Below are positions 14,338 to 17,382 of a stretch of DNA of 17,382 bases, one piece after another. This DNA is from DP-20 sp964539925 (GTDB taxonomy: Bacteria; Desulfobacterota; Binatia; UBA9968). Where the stretch lies: assembly GCA_964539925.1 (NCBI GenBank), contig CAZILB010000078.1:1-17382 (forward strand). Direction: 5' to 3'. The position numbers were made by a program, and so were the translations under genes. The notes beneath the pieces were generated by a model that was not told where the DNA came from, did not search any database, and worked only from the letters and a program-made list of their open reading frames with translations. Positions within the stretch are counted from its first letter, which is position 1. Each line of letters starts with the position of its first letter.

Positions 14338-15413
14338 GCGAAGCCTCGAGCGCGCGCTCCACCGTCGAGACTGAGGCCTCTCGCGGCGATTCCCTCGCTT
14401 CGCTGCCCCCGGCCCGGGGACTATGGTCCGGAGTCTGGGCGCGGTTTCGCCGCAATCGCATCGCCCTGGGGGGATACTACGCGGTTTTGTTTTTGCTTTT
14501 CACCGCCCTGTTCGCCGACTTTCTGGCCAATGACAAGCCGCTTTATCTCCGCTACAACGACGCGACGCATTTTCCGATATTGCGCGGCTATCTCGTCGAT
14601 CTCGGCTTGGCCTCGTGGCCGCGCGATTTACTCAACGTCGATTACAAGAAACTCGACGGCGCCGTCGCGGTTTTTCCGCCGGTTCCCTATCGCCAGACCA
14701 GCGTGGATCTGCTCGCACCGCTGGAGCCGCCGTCGCGCACGCACTGGTTCGGCACGGATAAATTGGGGCGCGACGTCATGGCCGGCATGATCCACGGCTC
14801 GCGCATTTCTCTTTCCATCGGCTTTGTCGCCGTCGGCATCGCCGTGATCATCGGCATTATCCTCGGCGCCCTCGCCGGCTATTTCGGCTCGTGGATCGAC
14901 ATCGCGATTTCGCGCTTGTTCGAGATCATGTTGTCGATCCCGACGTTCTTTCTTTTGATCACGGTGGCGGCGATCTTTCGGCCGAGCATCTTCATGACCA
15001 TGGTGATCATCGGCCTGACGAGCTGGGTCGGCATCGCCCGCTTCACGCGCAGCGAATTTCTCCGCATTCGCAACCTGGACTACGTCACCGCGGCGATCTC
15101 CATCGGCGTATCCAACCGCAAGGTTATGTTCCAGCATATTCTGCCCAATGCGCTGGCCCCCGTGATCGTGTCCGTGGTGCTCGGCATCGCCGGCGCGATT
15201 CTCGTCGAATCGAGCTTGAGCTTTCTCGGCATCGGCGTGCCCGCCGAGCTGGTCACCTGGGGATCGATCTTAAACGAAGCCAGCGGCGCCACCTTCGCCT
15301 GGTGGCTCGCCGTGTTTCCCGGGCTCGCCATCTTCATTACCGTGCTCGCCTATTATCTTGTCGGCGAAGGCTTGCGCGAGGTGCTCGATCCTCGCCTGCG
15401 GGGCTTGCGCTAA
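14334..15413 (+). CDS. ABC transporter permease, DppC family, closest in layout to YejE
   Basis: This 359-residue protein has a cytoplasmic N-terminus and a first helix at about residues 42-62 (GGYYAVLFLLFTALFADFL). A large periplasmic insert, ANDKPLYLRYNDATHFPILR onward, follows and resembles the corresponding ANDKPLLVRYDG insert of E. coli YejE. Next come THWFGTDKLGRDVMAGMIHG, the typical DppC entry to the core, and five further helices. The EAA loop is AAISIGVSNRKVMFQHILPN. With the YejB-like partner it would form the membrane channel of a peptide importer. The ATPase that powers it is not in the window: the following genes are enzymes. The ATG at 14334 overlaps the upstream stop, suggesting coupled translation. 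Confidence 0.92.
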   Translation: MSEASSARSTVETEASRGDSLASLPPARGLWSGVWARFRRNRIALGGYYAVLFLLFTALFADFLANDKPLYLRYNDATHFPILRGYLVDLGLASWPRDLLNVDYKKLDGAVAVFPPVPYRQTSVDLLAPLEPPSRTHWFGTDKLGRDVMAGMIHGSRISLSIGFVAVGIAVIIGIILGALAGYFGSWIDIAISRLFEIMLSIPTFFLLITVAAIFRPSIFMTMVIIGLTSWVGIARFTRSEFLRIRNLDYVTAAISIGVSNRKVMFQHILPNALAPVIVSVVLGIAGAILVESSLSFLGIGVPAELVTWGSILNEASGATFAWWLAVFPGLAIFITVLAYYLVGEGLREVLDPRLRGLR

Positions 15414-15484
15414 GCGCGCCATTTTTGTTAAGTGCGTTCGAGGTTTTTCGTTCGGCGCGGGAACGGGGCCAGGGGACGACGAAT

Positions 15485-15539
15485 TCACGGCGACGCCAGC
15501 AGGAGAAATCGAGATGGCGGAAAAAACGATAGAAGAAAT
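15485..15539 (+). repeat. Left copy of 55-bp repeat flanking the gap (assembly artefact)
   Basis: These 55 bases are identical to 15640-15694. They include the ribosome binding site, start codon and first codons of the hydrolase gene, then run into the N block. The copy is most simply a contig end that overlaps the next contig, not a real duplication. Confidence 0.85.
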
Positions 15540-15639
15540 NNNNNNNNNNNNNNNNNNNNNNNNNNNNNNNNNNNNNNNNNNNNNNNNNNNNNNNNNNNNN
15601 NNNNNNNNNNNNNNNNNNNNNNNNNNNNNNNNNNNNNNN
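15540..15639. other. Scaffold gap of exactly 100 N
   Basis: One hundred unknown bases, a common placeholder size for a gap of unmeasured length. Identical 55-bp ends on both sides indicate that the true gap is probably minus 55, that is, an unmerged overlap. Confidence 0.95.
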
Positions 15640-15694
15640 TCACGGCGACGCCAGCAGGAGAAATCGAGATGGCGGAAAAAACGATAGAAGAAAT
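15640..15694 (+). repeat. Right copy of 55-bp repeat flanking the gap (assembly artefact)
   Basis: Identical to 15485-15539. This copy is continuous with the hydrolase gene and carries its true start at 15669. Confidence 0.85.
15656..15660 (+). promoter_or_regulatory. Shine-Dalgarno sequence deciding the hydrolase start
   Basis: AGGAG lies eight bases before ATG 15669. It supports that start over any reading that continues through the N block. Confidence 0.75.
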
Positions 15695-16814
15695 CAAGAC
15701 CGACATTCTGCACCGGGCCGGGCGGATCAATCCCTTCGAGCGGATTAAAAAAGAAGACGCCGAGCAGGTGGTGCGCAGTCTCACGAGCCTCGACGGCGAT
15801 CTTTGGGGCCGAGAGTGGGGCAAGTTCGGCGCAAAATACGAAGCCCTGGGCGCCGAACTCGAGGAGCAAGGGAAAAAAGAAGAGGCCGGCGCCGTCTATT
15901 ATCTGGCGTACGAGTATTACCGTATCGGCCGCTACCCGGTGCCGAGCAGCCCGCAGAAAATGGTTTGTTACCAGGGCGTGCTGCGCACTTTTCTCAAGGC
16001 CGCGCCGACGATGGAGCCGCCGCTCGAGCGCGTGGAGATTCCGTTCGAGGGGAAGAAAGTTGTCGGTTACTTACAAGTTCCCAAGGGAGCGAATCGCCCG
16101 CCGGTGGTGATGCACTGGGGCGGGGTGGACGGCTGGAAGGAAGACCGGCGCACCAACAGCGATGCGCTGCTCAACGCGGGGATCGCGTGCTTCACCATCG
16201 ATATGCCCGGCGCAGGGGAAAATCCCTGTCTCGGCAGCGACCTGCGCGCCGAGCGGACTTTCTCGGCGGCCATCAATCATCTCGAAACGCGCCCGGACAT
16301 CGACGGCAAACGCATCGCCTGCATGGGTTGCAGCTTCGGCGGCTACTGGGCGGCCAAGCTCGCCCACACCGAAGCCAAACGCTTGCGCGGTGCGGTCAAC
16401 TGGGGGGCGGGGGTGCATCGAACGTTTCAAGAAGAATGGCTAAGGCCGGCGCTGACGCTGACCGCGTCGCAGTATTTGATGGGGCCGTCCAGCCTGCTCG
16501 ACGCGCGCTCCTATATTTTCGGCGTCAAGACGCTGGAAGAGACGCTCGAGATCGCGCCCTCGCTGTCGCTGGTCGCGCAGGGGCTGATCGACCAGCCCTC
16601 GGCGCCGCTGCTCTGCATCAACGGCAAGGAGGACGATCAGCATCCGATCAGCGATCTCTACCTGCTCGCGGAGCACGGTAGCCCGAAGGAGCTGCGGATC
16701 ATCCCCGGCGCCGGCCACATGGGCCGAAGAAAAGGGGAATCCAACGACGAGGTGGCGGCCATCGTGACCCGATGGTTGAAAGAGAAACTTTCCTCAATCG
16801 AAACGGAGAAATAA
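15669..16814 (+). CDS. Alpha/beta hydrolase with helical N-terminal region (FrsA/DUF1100-like)
   Basis: This 381-residue protein begins with about 115 mostly helical residues, as in FrsA and 2,6-dihydroxypseudooxynicotine hydrolase relatives, followed by an alpha/beta hydrolase core. The likely nucleophile is Ser222 in the elbow CMGCSFGGY (218-226). The acid is probably Asp322 or Asp323 (INGKEDDQHP), and the base is His350 (PGAGHMG). An oxyanion-type segment, MHWGGVDGWKED, precedes them. The enzyme class is an esterase or C-C hydrolase; the substrate is unknown. The ATG at 15669 follows AGGAG at eight bases. The stop codon shares one base with the start of the next gene, so the two are translationally coupled. 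The duplicated 55 bases on the far side of the gap are this gene's own 5' end. Confidence 0.85.
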   Translation: MAEKTIEEIKTDILHRAGRINPFERIKKEDAEQVVRSLTSLDGDLWGREWGKFGAKYEALGAELEEQGKKEEAGAVYYLAYEYYRIGRYPVPSSPQKMVCYQGVLRTFLKAAPTMEPPLERVEIPFEGKKVVGYLQVPKGANRPPVVMHWGGVDGWKEDRRTNSDALLNAGIACFTIDMPGAGENPCLGSDLRAERTFSAAINHLETRPDIDGKRIACMGCSFGGYWAAKLAHTEAKRLRGAVNWGAGVHRTFQEEWLRPALTLTASQYLMGPSSLLDARSYIFGVKTLEETLEIAPSLSLVAQGLIDQPSAPLLCINGKEDDQHPISDLYLLAEHGSPKELRIIPGAGHMGRRKGESNDEVAAIVTRWLKEKLSSIETEK

Positions 16815-17362
16815 TGGCACGCATCCGAACCATCAGCAAAAAAGACGAACTGGCGCCCGGGGATCAGAAAGTTTTTGACGCCATCGCGCAAAGCCGCGGC
16901 GCGGTGGGCGGGCCGTGGCTGGCGCTGCTCCACAGCCCGGAGCTGGCGCAGCGGACCCAGCATCTCGGCGGCTTCGTGCGCTTCGAATCGAGCCTGGATA
17001 ATAAGCTCATCGAGCTGGCGGCGCTGACGGCGGCGCGGGAGCTCAACTGCATCCATGAATGGGGCGCGCATATCCAGCACGGCCAGAAGGCGGGCCTCAG
17101 CACGGACACGATCCGCGCCCTGCATCAGCAAAAGGGCGTCGAACATTTTTCCACCGAGGATGCCCAGGTGATCAGCTTCGTGCGCGAGATTCTCAACTCC
17201 CATCGGGTCAGCGAAACGACCTTTCAAGCGCTCTACGGGCGGCTGGGCGAACGGGGCTTCGTCGAGCTGGCGGCCACGGTGGGCTACTACGCGATGCTGG
17301 CCTGCACCATGAACACCTTCGATGTGTTCACGCAGACACCGCCCGACGATCTCAAACTCTAG
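16814..17362 (+). CDS. Carboxymuconolactone decarboxylase (CMD/AhpD-like) family protein
   Basis: This 182-residue all-helical protein has the central signature AARELNCIHEWGAH (residues 73-86), with Glu76, Cys79, Glu82 and His86. In AhpD this site is E..CxxC..H. Here the second Cys is absent, so an AhpD-type disulfide peroxidase-reductase reaction is unlikely, and the protein belongs to the EW..H subgroup of the CMD fold whose activity is mostly unassigned. The ATG at 16814 overlaps the hydrolase stop by one base (TAATG) and has GGAG at 16805-16808. Coupling to the hydrolase suggests a shared small-molecule degradation pathway, which is inference. The stop lies 20 bases before the window end. 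Confidence 0.88.
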   Translation: MARIRTISKKDELAPGDQKVFDAIAQSRGAVGGPWLALLHSPELAQRTQHLGGFVRFESSLDNKLIELAALTAARELNCIHEWGAHIQHGQKAGLSTDTIRALHQQKGVEHFSTEDAQVISFVREILNSHRVSETTFQALYGRLGERGFVELAATVGYYAMLACTMNTFDVFTQTPPDDLKL

Positions 17363-17382
17363 TTGCGGCGCGTTCGCACCGA

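Larger units (their letters stand above)
15414..15668 (+). other. Intergenic region with assembly gap
   Basis: No gene or RNA is visible here. If the artefactual 155 bases (gap plus one repeat copy) are removed, only about 100 bases separate the permease stop from the hydrolase start. No convincing promoter or intrinsic terminator was found, so whether the hydrolase genes are co-transcribed with the transporter is open. Confidence 0.6.

Noticed and set aside
15432..16814. Longer hydrolase reading starting before the gap and passing through the Ns
   Set aside because: The extension is made of unknown residues and the duplicated contig end. The start at 15669 has its own ribosome binding site.

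Overview
The window is a GC-rich (roughly 60 %, by eye) bacterial chromosomal segment with densely packed housekeeping genes, few intergenic spaces and no phage, IS or CRISPR signature. It appears to come from a metagenome assembly, because a 100-N gap is flanked by identical 55-bp ends. Gene content suggests a Deltaproteobacteria-like or neighbouring lineage (Desulfobacterota, Binatota or Tectomicrobia type). The supporting traits are a glutaredoxin-like selenoprotein, a separate NAD synthetase and glutaminase pair, an Alg5-like glycosyltransferase and a lipoprotein-rich envelope operon. The taxonomic guess is inference only.

Layout. 1-95 is the end of a TPR protein. 204-944 (+) encodes a family 2 glycosyltransferase of the dolichyl-phosphate glucosyltransferase type. 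It converges on a minus-strand cluster at 965-3118: a MurU-like nucleotidyltransferase, an AmgK-like sugar kinase and, at its head, a 71-residue glutaredoxin-like protein whose open frame is interrupted by an in-frame UGA at the catalytic Cys position (UPYT motif). I read this small gene as a selenoprotein. Divergent from it, 3245-5016 (+) carries a nitrilase-type glutaminase followed by NadE. RsmI (5111-5944) converges with an acylphosphatase (5962-6258, -). A cold-shock-type RRM protein (6506-6820, +) overlaps tail-to-tail with LigA (6814-8835, -).

8951-15413 (+) is a tight five-gene unit: a lipoprotein with about 15 TPRs, a LolB/DUF4292-like lipoprotein, a peptide-type solute-binding lipoprotein and two permeases that most resemble YejB and YejE. 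No ATPase is present. After about 100 real bases and the assembly gap come an alpha/beta hydrolase with a helical N-terminal region (15669-16814) and a translationally coupled carboxymuconolactone decarboxylase-family protein (16814-17362).

The most notable item is the selenoprotein at 2903-3118. Ordinary gene calling would miss it, because the UGA cuts it into a 12-codon stub and an unstarted remainder. It has a small hairpin just 3' of the UGA that fits a bacterial SECIS, and a plausible promoter whose spacer is a perfect palindrome. I see no defence system or other large unknown system here.
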